From NCBI GenBank assembly GCA_013203185.1, contig JABMOS010000074.1:1-47435 (forward strand): DNA of 47,435 nucleotides, read 5' to 3'. The stretch is from Fidelibacterota bacterium (GTDB taxonomy: Bacteria; Fidelibacterota; UBA8477; JABMPR01). Both the position numbers and the translations under genes were made by a program. Positions 37,470 through 46,047 of this stretch are shown piece after piece (position 1 is the first letter of the stretch; each line of letters opens with the position of its first letter). The notes beneath the pieces are model-generated. The model was not told the origin of the DNA. It made no database searches and saw only the letters and a program-made list of their open reading frames with translations.

Positions 37470-38594
37470 ATGAAATCCACGCATCTAGTAGTGGCCAGCA
37501 TCATTTTAATGAGCAGCTTATTGTCCAATTGTCAAACTCAAGTTCCAGCTACATCTCCTGTAGAGAAGGTTCCAGTTCCTGGCGAGTTGGAGCTCATCCA
37601 GATCATTGGATCAGATACAACCCTATTCTCCAAACGAGGAGACCCTGAGAATAGAGCCTTCAAACCCTACCTGGATGAGAAATGGATCGGAAATGCCATC
37701 TCCTATGGTTGCTACCGTGAAGGCCAGGCGCCCAACACCAAGGGTCCCACCGAAGAAGAGATCCTGGAAGATTTGAACATTCTATCAGAAAACTGGAACC
37801 TCATACGCGTTTATGGATCAGACGATGACTCTCAGCGTGTTTTGAAGGTTATTCACGACAACCAACTCCCCTTTCGTGTCATGCTGGGCGTCTGGCTGGA
37901 AAATGAGACCAATCGACCTGAGCGGAAACAGCTTAATCTAGAGCAAATCGCCAGAGGAATTACTTTAGCCAATCGATATCCAGACGAAGTGATAGCTGTG
38001 AATGTTGGCAATGAATCTCAGGTGGATTGGTCATGGCATCGTATGGCTATGCAGGACTTGATCCGCTACATTCGAGCAGTGCGTCACTACACAACATTAC
38101 CTGTCACAACAGCAGATGACTATAACTTCTGGAATAAACCAGAAAGTAAACTTGTCGCTGCTGAAATAGATTTCATATGTCTACATGCATACCCCTTGTG
38201 GAATGGAAAAACGCTGGAGGAAGCAATCTCCTGGATTGATACCGTTTACAAATCAGCGCTTGAATTTCATCCTGATATGTTGATTGCACTATCAGAAACT
38301 GGATGGGCGACCCGCTATGACCCAAGTAGACAGGGTCCAGGTGAAGAGGGTGCACTGATTAAGGCTGAAGTAAGTGTAGAGGCTCAGGAGATCTTCCTGA
38401 CAGCGTTCAACGCCTGGATCAATGACAATCAGGTAACCTCCTTTCTATTCGAGGCTTTTGATGAGCCCTGGAAAGGTGGTGGCGCACAATCAGGACCTGA
38501 TGTCATGGAGAAACATTGGGGTGTATTTTATGAAGATCGCACACCCAAGGAATCATTAACCAATTATTTAAATAAACAAACTCAGAAAGATTAG
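37470..38594 (+). CDS. GH17 beta-1,3-glucanase-like lipoprotein
   Basis: I place the start at the ATG at 37470 (374 residues), with GAGGGG 6 bases upstream and a lipoprotein signal beginning MKSTHLVVASIILMSSLLSNC. An in-frame ATG at 37416 overlaps the phosphorylase stop but adds only a charged leader. The GH17 barrel shows 'LSENWNLIRVYGSDDDS', acid/base E182 in 'AVNVGNESQVDW', 'FICLHAYPLW' and nucleophile E276 in 'ALSETGWAT', the usual GH17 ETGW motif. GH17 members are endo-beta-1,3-glucanases or beta-1,3-glucanosyltransferases. This is the clearest enzymatic pointer to beta-1,3-glucan as the substrate. The lipobox has Asn at -1, which is uncommon. Confidence 0.9.
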   Translation: MKSTHLVVASIILMSSLLSNCQTQVPATSPVEKVPVPGELELIQIIGSDTTLFSKRGDPENRAFKPYLDEKWIGNAISYGCYREGQAPNTKGPTEEEILEDLNILSENWNLIRVYGSDDDSQRVLKVIHDNQLPFRVMLGVWLENETNRPERKQLNLEQIARGITLANRYPDEVIAVNVGNESQVDWSWHRMAMQDLIRYIRAVRHYTTLPVTTADDYNFWNKPESKLVAAEIDFICLHAYPLWNGKTLEEAISWIDTVYKSALEFHPDMLIALSETGWATRYDPSRQGPGEEGALIKAEVSVEAQEIFLTAFNAWINDNQVTSFLFEAFDEPWKGGGAQSGPDVMEKHWGVFYEDRTPKESLTNYLNKQTQKD

Positions 38595-38690
38595 TGACAA
38601 GACCAATATGAATAAACTCATATGGGGAGAGGAGTCAAACGGTCACCATTTTTTCCGAATAACTCGAAAAGAAAAAGAACAGGAGCAACA

Positions 38691-41600
38691 ATGAGAACAA
38701 AATTAAGCATACTTCTGGTCTTGCTTGCCTTTAGTGGCATAGCATTGGCCCAAAATGCACCGATCACATTTGAATCCGGTGAATTTGGTGCCGATTGGAC
38801 CTGGTCAGCTTTTGAAAATGACTCTAATCCAGCGGTGGAAATTATCGCGAACCCTGATACGTCAGGGGCAAATACATCAGCCACCGTTGCCTCTTTCACC
38901 GCCTTGACGACAGGCCAGCCCTGGGCAGGTTTTGAGTCACTCCATGGTGCTGACATTGGTCCATTTTCATTTAGCGCCAGCAACGCCACCGTCAAAATCA
39001 TGGTCTGGAAATCTGTGATCAGTGATGTCGGTATCAAGTTTGCTGAAGCAAGTGGCGAAGCCCAGCTTGAGACCAAAGTCGCAAATACGCTCATCAATGA
39101 ATGGGAAGAATTGACCTTTGACCTCTCTGGAAGCATTGGAGCGGGCATCACAGGCATTGTGGATCAGATCATCATCTTTCCTGATTTTGATTTGGCTGGA
39201 CGAACCACTGACAACACGGTTTATATTGATAATGTGACATTCTCCGAACAGGTTATTAATGATGCAGCACCTGTTGTTGCAGCACCTGTTCCAATGGTCG
39301 CCGCAGAAGATGTCATGTCTATCTACAGTGGTGCCTATGTTGACTTAGCAGAAACAAACTTCAACCCCAACTGGGGTCAGAGTACTGCTGTCACAGTCGG
39401 TGCTGATGTAGCTGGCGATGCAACATTGCTGTATGAGACACTGAACTATCAGGGTACCAATCTTGGTGGCGCTGATGGTGTAGATCAGGATTTCTCTGGC
39501 TATGATTTCATTCATATTGATTTCTGGACATCAAACGCCAGTGCATTGAACTTTTTCCTCATTAGCCGGACGACTGGTGAACAGCCTTTCGCCTTGCCAA
39601 TAACCGCAGAGGAATGGGTAAGTGTTGATATACCTCTGGCACACTTTACCGATCTCGGACTGGGTCTTACAGATATCTTCCAGTTCAAGGTTGATGGCGG
39701 TGATGGCGCTACCAAAGTCTGGTTTGATAACTGGTACTTCTATATGGCTGAACCTCTTCCAGAGGCACCCGTCGTAGCGGCACCCGTTCCCACGCTGCCT
39801 GCTGAAGATGTCATGTCCGTTTATAGCGGCGCATATACCGATCTGGCTGAGACCAACTTCAACCCCGACTGGGGTCAGAGTACTGTGGTCACAATCGATG
39901 CTGATGTAGCTGGCGATGCCACGCTGCTGTATGAAACACTGAACTACCAGGGCACAAATCTAGGTGGCGCTGATGGTGTGGATCAGGATTTCTCTGAGTA
40001 TGCCTTCCTCCACGTGGATTTCTGGACCTCCAATGCTTCAGCCCTCACCTTATTCCTTATTAGTCGGACTACTGGTGAACAGCCTTTCGCTCTGCCTATT
40101 GTTGCAGGTGAATGGGTGAGTATTGATATTCCACTAGATCATTATGCTGATCTTGGACTGGGTCTCACTGACATCTTCCAGTTCAAAGTTGATGGTGGTG
40201 ATGGTGCTACCAATGTCTGGTTTGATAACTGGTACTTCCATGGTGAGGTGATTATTGTACCGGATCCAGGTCTATTCTTCTCTGAATATGCCGAGGGTAC
40301 CAGTAGCAATAAGTATGTAGAAATTTACAATCCAACTGATGCTGATGTCGATCTCTCCACCTACTCCGTCCAGGGTACAAATAACGGTACTCTCTGGGGA
40401 GATGCTGGAGAAAGAGATCTTGCTCTTTCTGGAATTCTGCCTGCTGGCCATGTGTATGTGATTGCTGCTGATGAAGCCAGCCCTGCTATACTAGAGCTTG
40501 CTGACCTTGCACTGCCTTATGAGAGCCCTGTCCACCATAATGGTGATGATGGTATTGCTCTGCTAAATAACGGCCTCATTATTGATGCTATCGGTGTCGA
40601 TGGCGTTGATCCTGGAGATGGCTGGGCTGTAGCAGGTGTTCTTGATGCAACCAAGGACCATACACTCGTTCGTAAGAATGAAGTCATGTATGGCAATATT
40701 GGAAACTGGGAAATGTCTGCCGGTACGGATTCATTGAACTCACAATGGCACGTTGAAAATCCACCAACAGCTGATTACCTACCACCTACCTTAGGCTGGC
40801 ATATGATGCCTCCTCCTCCACCTGCACCACTGGTGGCGGCACCTGCTGCTATGCACGACGCAGCTGAGGTGATGTCAATTTACAGCGCGGCATATGACAA
40901 TCTGGCTGAGACCAACTTTAACCCTGACTGGGGTCAAAGTACTGCCGTGACGTTAAACGCTGACGTAGCTGGTGATACGACTCACTTGCTCTATGGGATG
41001 CTGAACTATCAGGGTACCAACCTCGGTGGTCCAGAAGGTGTAGATCAAGATGTTTCTGGATATCAGTTCCTCCATATTGATTTCTGGTCATCAAATGCAC
41101 CAGCTCTCAATTTCTACCTTATTAGTCGTGGAACAGGTGAGCAGGGTTTTGCTCTGCCTATCGTGCCCGGTGAATGGGTAAGTCTTGATATCCCCCTGAA
41201 CTATTTCACAAATCTGGGACTGGGTCTAACTGACATCTTCCAGTTCAAGGTTGATGGTGGTGATGGCGCTACCAACGTCTGGTTTGACAACTGGTATTTC
41301 CATACCCCAGCTCCACCCCCACCTCCACCAATCGAGCTGGCAGGTACCTGGGTCATGGCTCCAATGGCTGGCGCTGTGGCTGTAGGACCCAACCCCTTCG
41401 ATGGCAGTTGGTGGGCCAACTCAGAAGAGGACGTGTTAACACGTGCCTGTTTCTTTGATGACAAATATGTCTTCAATGCCGATGGCTCCTTCAGCAATGT
41501 GTTGGATGGAGACACCTGGTTAGAAACCTGGCAGGGTGTTGCCGGTGATGGTTGTGGTGCTCCTGTAGCCCCACATGATGGCATGACGCCAGCAACCTGG

Positions 41601-43094
41601 AGTATTGATCCAGTCGCTCGTACAGTCACCCTGGATGGTGTTGGTTCTTATCTTGGTATCCCCAAGGCCTTCAATGGCGGCGAGCTCACCAATCCTGCTG
41701 ATGCCCCAGCCTCCATTACCTATGAAGTTCATGTCAATGATTCCAGCGGTACAATCGCTCTGGTTCTTGACATTGGTGGTGGGTTCTGGACCTTCACAAT
41801 GGTTCCTGCACCCTTACCTCCAATTGAACTGGCAGGTACCTGGGTCATGGCTCCAATGGCTGGCGCTGTGGCTGTAGGACCCAACCCCTTCGATGGCAGT
41901 TGGTGGGCCAACTCAGAAGAGGACGTGTTAACACGTGCCTGTTTCTTTGATGACAAGTATGTCTTCAATGCCGATGGTTCCTTCAGCAATATGCTGGACG
42001 GAGACACCTGGTTAGAAACCTGGCAGGGTGTTGAGGCTGATGGCTGTGGCGCTCCTGTAGCTCCACATGATGGCATGACCCCAGCAACCTGGAGTATTGA
42101 TCCTGAGATGCGTACTGTCACACTGAATGGTGTTGGTTCTTATCTCGGTATCCCTAAAGCCTTCAATGGCGGCGAGCTCACCAATCCTGCTGATGCTCCA
42201 GCCTCCATTACCTATGAAGTTCATATTGATGGCGGAGCCCCAGGAATTTCACTGGTGCTAGACATTGGTGGTGGCTTCTGGACCTTTAAGATGGTACCAG
42301 CCATGCTACCTCCACCACATCCAATGGTGGCTGCTCCCACTCCTGAAATAGAAGCCCTTGAGGTATTCTCTATCTTTAGTGATGCCTATGCAGACCTGGC
42401 TGAAACCAACTTCAATCCCGATTGGGGTCAGTCGACTCAGGTTATGTTCGAAGACATCGAAGGCAACAATACCATGAAGTATGGCAATTTGAACTACCAG
42501 GGTACCAACCTCGGTAGCGCAGATGGCCTCGATCAAGATGTCTCAGGATATGATTTCATCCATGTTGACCTTTGGAGTCACAATGCCAGTACGCTCAACT
42601 TCTTCCTCATCAGCCGGACCACAGGTGAGCAGACTTTCAGTCTGCCTATCGTGCCAGGCGAATGGGCAAGTGTTGATATACCACTCTCCTACTTCACCGA
42701 TCTTGGATTGGGTCTCACAGACATCTTCCAGTTCAAAGTTGATGGTGGTGATGGTGAAACAGCGGTCTGGTTTGACAACTGGTTCTTCCATGGTCTAAAT
42801 GGTACGGGTATTGACGGCAACATGCTCCCTGAAGAGTTTGCATTGAGCCAGAATTATCCAAACCCCTTCAACCCATCCACAACTATCAATTACAGTATTG
42901 CGCAGTCTGGGCATGTAACGCTCAAGCTTTACAACATTACTGGACAGGAAGTTGTGACTCTGATTGATGGTGAAGTAGCTCCAGGTTACTACACCACCAA
43001 TTTTGATGCAAGTCACCTGGCAACCGGTACATATTTTTATGCACTGACAGCTGGTAAAAACCGAAGCGTCAAGAAGATGGTACTGATTAAGTAG
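38691..43094 (+). CDS. Giant repeat-built surface glycan-binding protein with T9SS sorting domain
   Basis: The start is the ATG at 38691 (AGGAG 6 bases upstream, signal MRTKLSILLVLLAFSGIALA); an upstream in-frame ATG is rejected. The product is 1467 residues. In order: a jelly-roll CBM-like domain (about 22-190); four copies of a ~160-residue module A ('LAETNFNPDWGQST', 'LNYQGTNLG', 'DIFQFKVDGGDGAT', 'VWFDNWYF'); an LTD domain between copies 2 and 3 ('FFSEYAEGTSSNKYVEIYN'); two copies of a 164-residue module B between A3 and A4 ('AGTWVMAPMAGAVAVGPNPF', 'TRACFFDDKYVFNADGSF'); and a T9SS tail (NYPNPFNPSTTINY, ending KMVLIK). No catalytic motif is visible. I infer a surface protein that binds the polysaccharide multivalently. 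It ends the operon and is followed by a terminator. Confidence 0.85.
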   Translation: MRTKLSILLVLLAFSGIALAQNAPITFESGEFGADWTWSAFENDSNPAVEIIANPDTSGANTSATVASFTALTTGQPWAGFESLHGADIGPFSFSASNATVKIMVWKSVISDVGIKFAEASGEAQLETKVANTLINEWEELTFDLSGSIGAGITGIVDQIIIFPDFDLAGRTTDNTVYIDNVTFSEQVINDAAPVVAAPVPMVAAEDVMSIYSGAYVDLAETNFNPNWGQSTAVTVGADVAGDATLLYETLNYQGTNLGGADGVDQDFSGYDFIHIDFWTSNASALNFFLISRTTGEQPFALPITAEEWVSVDIPLAHFTDLGLGLTDIFQFKVDGGDGATKVWFDNWYFYMAEPLPEAPVVAAPVPTLPAEDVMSVYSGAYTDLAETNFNPDWGQSTVVTIDADVAGDATLLYETLNYQGTNLGGADGVDQDFSEYAFLHVDFWTSNASALTLFLISRTTGEQPFALPIVAGEWVSIDIPLDHYADLGLGLTDIFQFKVDGGDGATNVWFDNWYFHGEVIIVPDPGLFFSEYAEGTSSNKYVEIYNPTDADVDLSTYSVQGTNNGTLWGDAGERDLALSGILPAGHVYVIAADEASPAILELADLALPYESPVHHNGDDGIALLNNGLIIDAIGVDGVDPGDGWAVAGVLDATKDHTLVRKNEVMYGNIGNWEMSAGTDSLNSQWHVENPPTADYLPPTLGWHMMPPPPPAPLVAAPAAMHDAAEVMSIYSAAYDNLAETNFNPDWGQSTAVTLNADVAGDTTHLLYGMLNYQGTNLGGPEGVDQDVSGYQFLHIDFWSSNAPALNFYLISRGTGEQGFALPIVPGEWVSLDIPLNYFTNLGLGLTDIFQFKVDGGDGATNVWFDNWYFHTPAPPPPPPIELAGTWVMAPMAGAVAVGPNPFDGSWWANSEEDVLTRACFFDDKYVFNADGSFSNVLDGDTWLETWQGVAGDGCGAPVAPHDGMTPATWSIDPVARTVTLDGVGSYLGIPKAFNGGELTNPADAPASITYEVHVNDSSGTIALVLDIGGGFWTFTMVPAPLPPIELAGTWVMAPMAGAVAVGPNPFDGSWWANSEEDVLTRACFFDDKYVFNADGSFSNMLDGDTWLETWQGVEADGCGAPVAPHDGMTPATWSIDPEMRTVTLNGVGSYLGIPKAFNGGELTNPADAPASITYEVHIDGGAPGISLVLDIGGGFWTFKMVPAMLPPPHPMVAAPTPEIEALEVFSIFSDAYADLAETNFNPDWGQSTQVMFEDIEGNNTMKYGNLNYQGTNLGSADGLDQDVSGYDFIHVDLWSHNASTLNFFLISRTTGEQTFSLPIVPGEWASVDIPLSYFTDLGLGLTDIFQFKVDGGDGETAVWFDNWFFHGLNGTGIDGNMLPEEFALSQNYPNPFNPSTTINYSIAQSGHVTLKLYNITGQEVVTLIDGEVAPGYYTTNFDASHLATGTYFYALTAGKNRSVKKMVLIK
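39263..42795 (+). repeat. Four copies of a ~160-residue module A within the surface protein gene
   Basis: Copies lie at about 39263-39750, 39763-40240, 40822-41310 and 42310-42795. All share LAETNFNP[ND]WGQST, LNYQGTNLG and DIFQFKVDGGDG followed by VWFDNW[YF]F. Copies 1 and 2 are adjacent, an LTD domain separates 2 from 3, and the tandem module B pair separates 3 from 4. Confidence 0.9.
41331..42314 (+). repeat. Tandem 492-bp duplication (module B) within the surface protein gene
   Basis: Units at about 41331-41822 and 41823-42314 are offset by exactly 492 bases (164 codons). From 41339 and 41831 onward they are identical over more than 100 bases, including many synonymous positions, so the duplication is recent or kept uniform by gene conversion. 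Confidence 0.92.
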
Positions 43095-43125
43095 ATCAAT
43101 ATCCAATCTTTCAGATTGTGTAACG

Positions 43126-43157
43126 AAAAGCCCTCCAGTTATTGGGGGGCTTTTTTT
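43126..43157 (+). terminator. Intrinsic terminator of the glucanase operon, probably bidirectional
   Basis: AGCCCTCC (43129-43136) pairs with GGGGGGCT (43144-43151) around a 7-base loop, with one G-T pair, followed by a run of T (43151-43157). It lies 32 bases after the operon's last stop. On the opposite strand the hairpin is followed by TTTTCGTT, so it may also stop transcription from the convergent permease gene. Confidence 0.9.
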
Positions 43158-43235
43158 ATTTGGTTGTTCTTGTCAAAATCTCCTGCTACGCCTGGTATGA
43201 AGGTTTCGAGAACCTCAACCTTCGATAATTGTAAA

Positions 43236-45608
43236 CTACTCGTATTTCAAAGAATCTACCGGATTTGCCAGAGATGCCTTTGCAGCTTGAAAGCCTACAG
43301 TGAGCAAGGTTATGAAGATTGCCAATCCACCAGCAATTAGGAAAGGAGCTGGTCCCACATCAACTCGATAGGCGAAACTTTGCAAGTACTTAGAGATCCC
43401 GTAATAAGCTAGAGGGAATGAAATGGTACAGGCTATCAATGCCCATTTGACAAACTGCAGTGTAAGCAAGGCTATGAGATGAGCCATGGATGCCCCCAAC
43501 ACTTTACGGATGCCAATTTCCTTTTTACGTTGTTCAGCTGAAAAAGATGCCAGGCCAAACAAACCAAGATATGCAAGTAATACCGCCAGGATGGCAAGCG
43601 ACTTCACAAGTTGTTCAATGGCGCGTTCACCACGATACATCATTTCGTAATCCTGGTCAATAAATTCATACGCGAATGGCATGCCCGGATAGACCTGATC
43701 CCAAACTTTTTGAACGATAGCCAATGCTTGGGTTTCATCTCCTGGGTTGAGTCGGATTAATGCATTACTGAACCATTTTGGAGCGATGAAAAGCGCTAAG
43801 GGTTCAATTTTTTGGCGCATGGATTTGAAGTGAAAATCATTGATAACGCCAATGACAGGACCTTCAACACCGACAAATCGAAGTGTCTGATCAACCATTG
43901 ACGCTTTGCCTATTAATTTTGCAAATTCTTGGTTTATCAGAAAGGCGCCACCCCCTGAATCATTGGCCAGATCAGATCCATATTCTCTTGAGAATGAGCG
44001 TCCCTCAATAATTGGAATTCTTAGTGTCTCAGTGTAGCCATAATCAACTGAGCTCGCGGAAACAATTAGAGTCTGCTCTGGATCCTTGCCATCCCAGTCA
44101 GCGCCTCCAGAATTACTACCAATATTCGTTGGGCGATGAGAGGAGGCAGTAATGCCTAAAATCTGAGGATATTGGAGCAGCTCTACTCTCAATGCATCAT
44201 AATTATCTTTCTTACTCCCACTAATATTTAAAGAAATCACATTTTCTTTATCAAATCCAAGGTCTTTGTTTTTTGAGAAATTCAACTGCTGATTAACGAC
44301 TATAGTGGCGATAATCAATGTAATTGACAAGGTAAACTGGAGGATGACCAAGGCTTTCCGCAAGGTTTGGCTATTTCCCTGCGAGGTGTTGCCCTTAAGT
44401 ACATTAATGGGTCTGTATGCTGACAGGAAAAATGCGGGATAGCTTCCAGCAAATAGGCCGGTGATCAGAGTAATCAGCATCAACCCTAGAATAAAATTTG
44501 ACTGGAGTAAAACGGATCCGTCAAATGTTTTTCCTGAAATGCTGTTGAAAGCGGGTAGCAGATAAATAATCATAACCAATGACAGCATGACTGCAAAGAG
44601 GGTGAGGAGTAAGGATTCACCCAGAAATTGAATAATTAGATCTTTTCGATAAGCCCCAACCACCTTACGAATCCCTATTTCGCGGGCTCGATTGGCCGAG
44701 CGGGCTGTAGAAAGATTCATAAAATTTATACAGGCTATTAGGAGCACAAATCCAGCGATGATAGAAAATATATAAAGTCTCATTAGGGCTTGACTATTAT
44801 CACCAAATCCAAAATAACCATGCAAGTGGATCCTGGTAAAGAGGTTCGCCATATATGTTGTCAGGCTCTCATCGTCACGGTGATTGTTTACTACTTCAGT
44901 AAGCTTGCGGTTCACTTCGCTGAGATCAGCATTATCAGTGATGAGTGCATAACTTCGAATGGAATTACTCCCCCAGCTCTCATTGTAGTCACCCAGGTCT
45001 TTGGCAAAATCTATAGAGACCACCATTGCTGGTGCAAAACTGGTATTACGTGGTGCCTTCTCCATAACCCCAGATACCGTTAAATCAAACTGAGCATCCA
45101 CGGTTAGCACTTCACCAATGGGATCTTTATCACCAAAATATTTTTCTGCCGTTTTTTCAGCAATAATAACGGAGAAGGGATCATTCAAAACAGTAGCTGC
45201 ATCACCTCTCAGTAATTCGAAATCAAATATTGAGAAGAAACTGGGATCAACGGCTATCACATTATTTTCTACAAATGAATTTTCGCCATATCGGAATGAT
45301 CTTCCGCCAACGTTCCCAGCTCGGGTTGCGTCAATGACCTCCGGGATTTCTTCTTTCCATGAAGGGACACAAGGCCACGGGGTCACATTGACATGATACT
45401 TTGCCCCATCATAGACTTGGTCCTGCTCAATGCGATAGATATTATCTGACTTGGAGTGGAATTGATCGTAGCTCAATTCATCTTGAACCCACATCATAAT
45501 GAGGAGCGCGCAGCTTAGGCCAACCGCCAGGCCGAAAATATTAATAAATGAATAGACCTTATGGCGCCAGAGATAGCGCAATGTAATTTTCAGGTAATTT
45601 GATATCAT
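43236..45608 (-). CDS. FtsX/MacB-type ABC transporter permease (two FtsX domains)
   Basis: The 790-residue protein has helix 1 at about 19-41 ('FINIFGLAVGLSCALLIMMWV'), a MacB-type periplasmic core domain, three helices of the first FtsX domain ('NRAREIGIRKVVGAYRKDLIIQFLGES'), a second periplasmic domain, and a second FtsX domain ('QRKKEIGIRKVLGASMAHLIALLT'). The repeated '[R/K]EIGIRKVxGA' signature is typical of the ~800-residue permeases common in the Bacteroidetes-like phyla. These usually work with a separate LolD/MacB-type ATPase, which is not in the window. The function could be export or mechanotransmission of envelope processes. It is convergent with the glucanase operon and is not obviously part of it. 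An FNR-consensus palindrome lies 62 bases upstream. Confidence 0.9.
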   Translation of the reverse strand: MISNYLKITLRYLWRHKVYSFINIFGLAVGLSCALLIMMWVQDELSYDQFHSKSDNIYRIEQDQVYDGAKYHVNVTPWPCVPSWKEEIPEVIDATRAGNVGGRSFRYGENSFVENNVIAVDPSFFSIFDFELLRGDAATVLNDPFSVIIAEKTAEKYFGDKDPIGEVLTVDAQFDLTVSGVMEKAPRNTSFAPAMVVSIDFAKDLGDYNESWGSNSIRSYALITDNADLSEVNRKLTEVVNNHRDDESLTTYMANLFTRIHLHGYFGFGDNSQALMRLYIFSIIAGFVLLIACINFMNLSTARSANRAREIGIRKVVGAYRKDLIIQFLGESLLLTLFAVMLSLVMIIYLLPAFNSISGKTFDGSVLLQSNFILGLMLITLITGLFAGSYPAFFLSAYRPINVLKGNTSQGNSQTLRKALVILQFTLSITLIIATIVVNQQLNFSKNKDLGFDKENVISLNISGSKKDNYDALRVELLQYPQILGITASSHRPTNIGSNSGGADWDGKDPEQTLIVSASSVDYGYTETLRIPIIEGRSFSREYGSDLANDSGGGAFLINQEFAKLIGKASMVDQTLRFVGVEGPVIGVINDFHFKSMRQKIEPLALFIAPKWFSNALIRLNPGDETQALAIVQKVWDQVYPGMPFAYEFIDQDYEMMYRGERAIEQLVKSLAILAVLLAYLGLFGLASFSAEQRKKEIGIRKVLGASMAHLIALLTLQFVKWALIACTISFPLAYYGISKYLQSFAYRVDVGPAPFLIAGGLAIFITLLTVGFQAAKASLANPVDSLKYE

Positions 45609-45669
45609 GGAAGTCTAGCCTTTCCGTTTCAGTAAAAGATTGTCCATTGAGTAGCAGGAGTGATGTTTA

Positions 45670-45683
45670 TTGATCATGATCAA
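45670..45683. promoter_or_regulatory. FNR/CRP-type binding site (TTGAT-N4-ATCAA)
   Basis: TTGATCATGATCAA is a perfect 14-base palindrome and an exact match to the FNR consensus TTGAT-N4-ATCAA. It lies 62 bases upstream of the permease start at 45608 on the minus strand, a plausible promoter position. Which CRP/FNR-family protein might bind cannot be told from this window. Confidence 0.5.
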
Positions 45684-45844
45684 CCCAGCAATTTCCATTT
45701 AGGGTCAACTTTTATGCCATGGTATCCTCGATCTTAGAGATGCCAGTGTTCTAGGGGCTGGAACAGATTCCTCCCATTGAATGAGACTGAACCTAGTGGG
45801 ATAATTATGTCATTATGATATAGGTGTATATGATCTGAAGATTG

Positions 45845-45877
45845 TTGACAAAAACAGTCCTAATTACAGAATATAAT
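45845..45877 (+). promoter_or_regulatory. Sigma-70-like promoter elements before a small structured transcript
   Basis: TTGACA (45845-45850) and TATAAT (45872-45877) are both perfect, but the spacer is 21 bases, longer than the usual 16-19. The TATAAT box ends 17 bases before a tRNA-like sequence on the plus strand. Either the promoter is weak or one element is fortuitous. Confidence 0.35.
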
Positions 45878-45893
45878 AAATCCTTATGATGTG

Positions 45894-45968
45894 TGGAAGG
45901 GGTGACCGAGTGGACCAAATCTTCGCTTCGCTTTTAAGGCGGTTCTGCACCTCACCCATACAAAAACA
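45894..45968 (+). ncRNA. Candidate small structured RNA or degenerate class II tRNA
   Basis: The sequence begins GGAAGGGGTGACCGAGTGG, 10 of 11 bases matching the D-arm box of class II (Ser/Leu) tRNAs in TGACCGAGTGG. A possible anticodon-type hairpin with loop TTTTAAG follows (45935 region). No normal T-arm follows, so it is not an intact tRNA. GTGTG and GGTGA at the 5' side can pair with TCACC-CATAC near 45951-45960, closing a larger hairpin. A promoter-like element lies upstream and a terminator hairpin downstream. It could be a tRNA remnant or a genuine small RNA. Confidence 0.25.
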
Positions 45969-45992
45969 AAATGGCCCCTCTCGGGACCATTT
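45969..45992. terminator. Bidirectional intrinsic terminator next to the tRNA remnant
   Basis: AAATGG pairs with CCATTT and CCC pairs with GGG around a CTCTC-containing loop, with one C-A mismatch. The plus-strand tail is AATTTTTG and the minus-strand tail is TTTGTTTTTG, so it can act in both directions. It lies 8 bases from the 3' end of the tRNA fragment. Confidence 0.7.
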
Positions 45993-46000
45993 AATTTTTG

Positions 46001-46047
46001 TAGCAGGGGGCGGATTTGAACCGCCGACACCCGGCTTATGAAGACCG
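46001..46047 (-). pseudogene. tRNA(CAT) 3' fragment, 5' half missing
   Basis: On the minus strand the sequence reads as the 3' half of a tRNA. The anticodon loop TTCATAA (anticodon CAT at 46038-46040) is followed by a variable region, a perfect T-arm GGCGG-TTCAAAT-CCGCC (46009-46025), a 7-base acceptor strand CCCTGCT and discriminator A at 46001. No CCA is encoded. The expected 5' acceptor AGCAGGG and D-arm are absent upstream, where AT-rich sequence begins. The anticodon stem no longer pairs fully, which puts the break near its 5' strand. A terminator follows, as after a real tRNA gene. This pattern is typical of an integration-site remnant. Confidence 0.65.

Noticed and set aside
43236-45608. 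FtsX-type permease as part of the glucan import system
   Set aside because: It is convergent, lies beyond a strong terminator, has no ATPase partner here, and shows no link to sugars.
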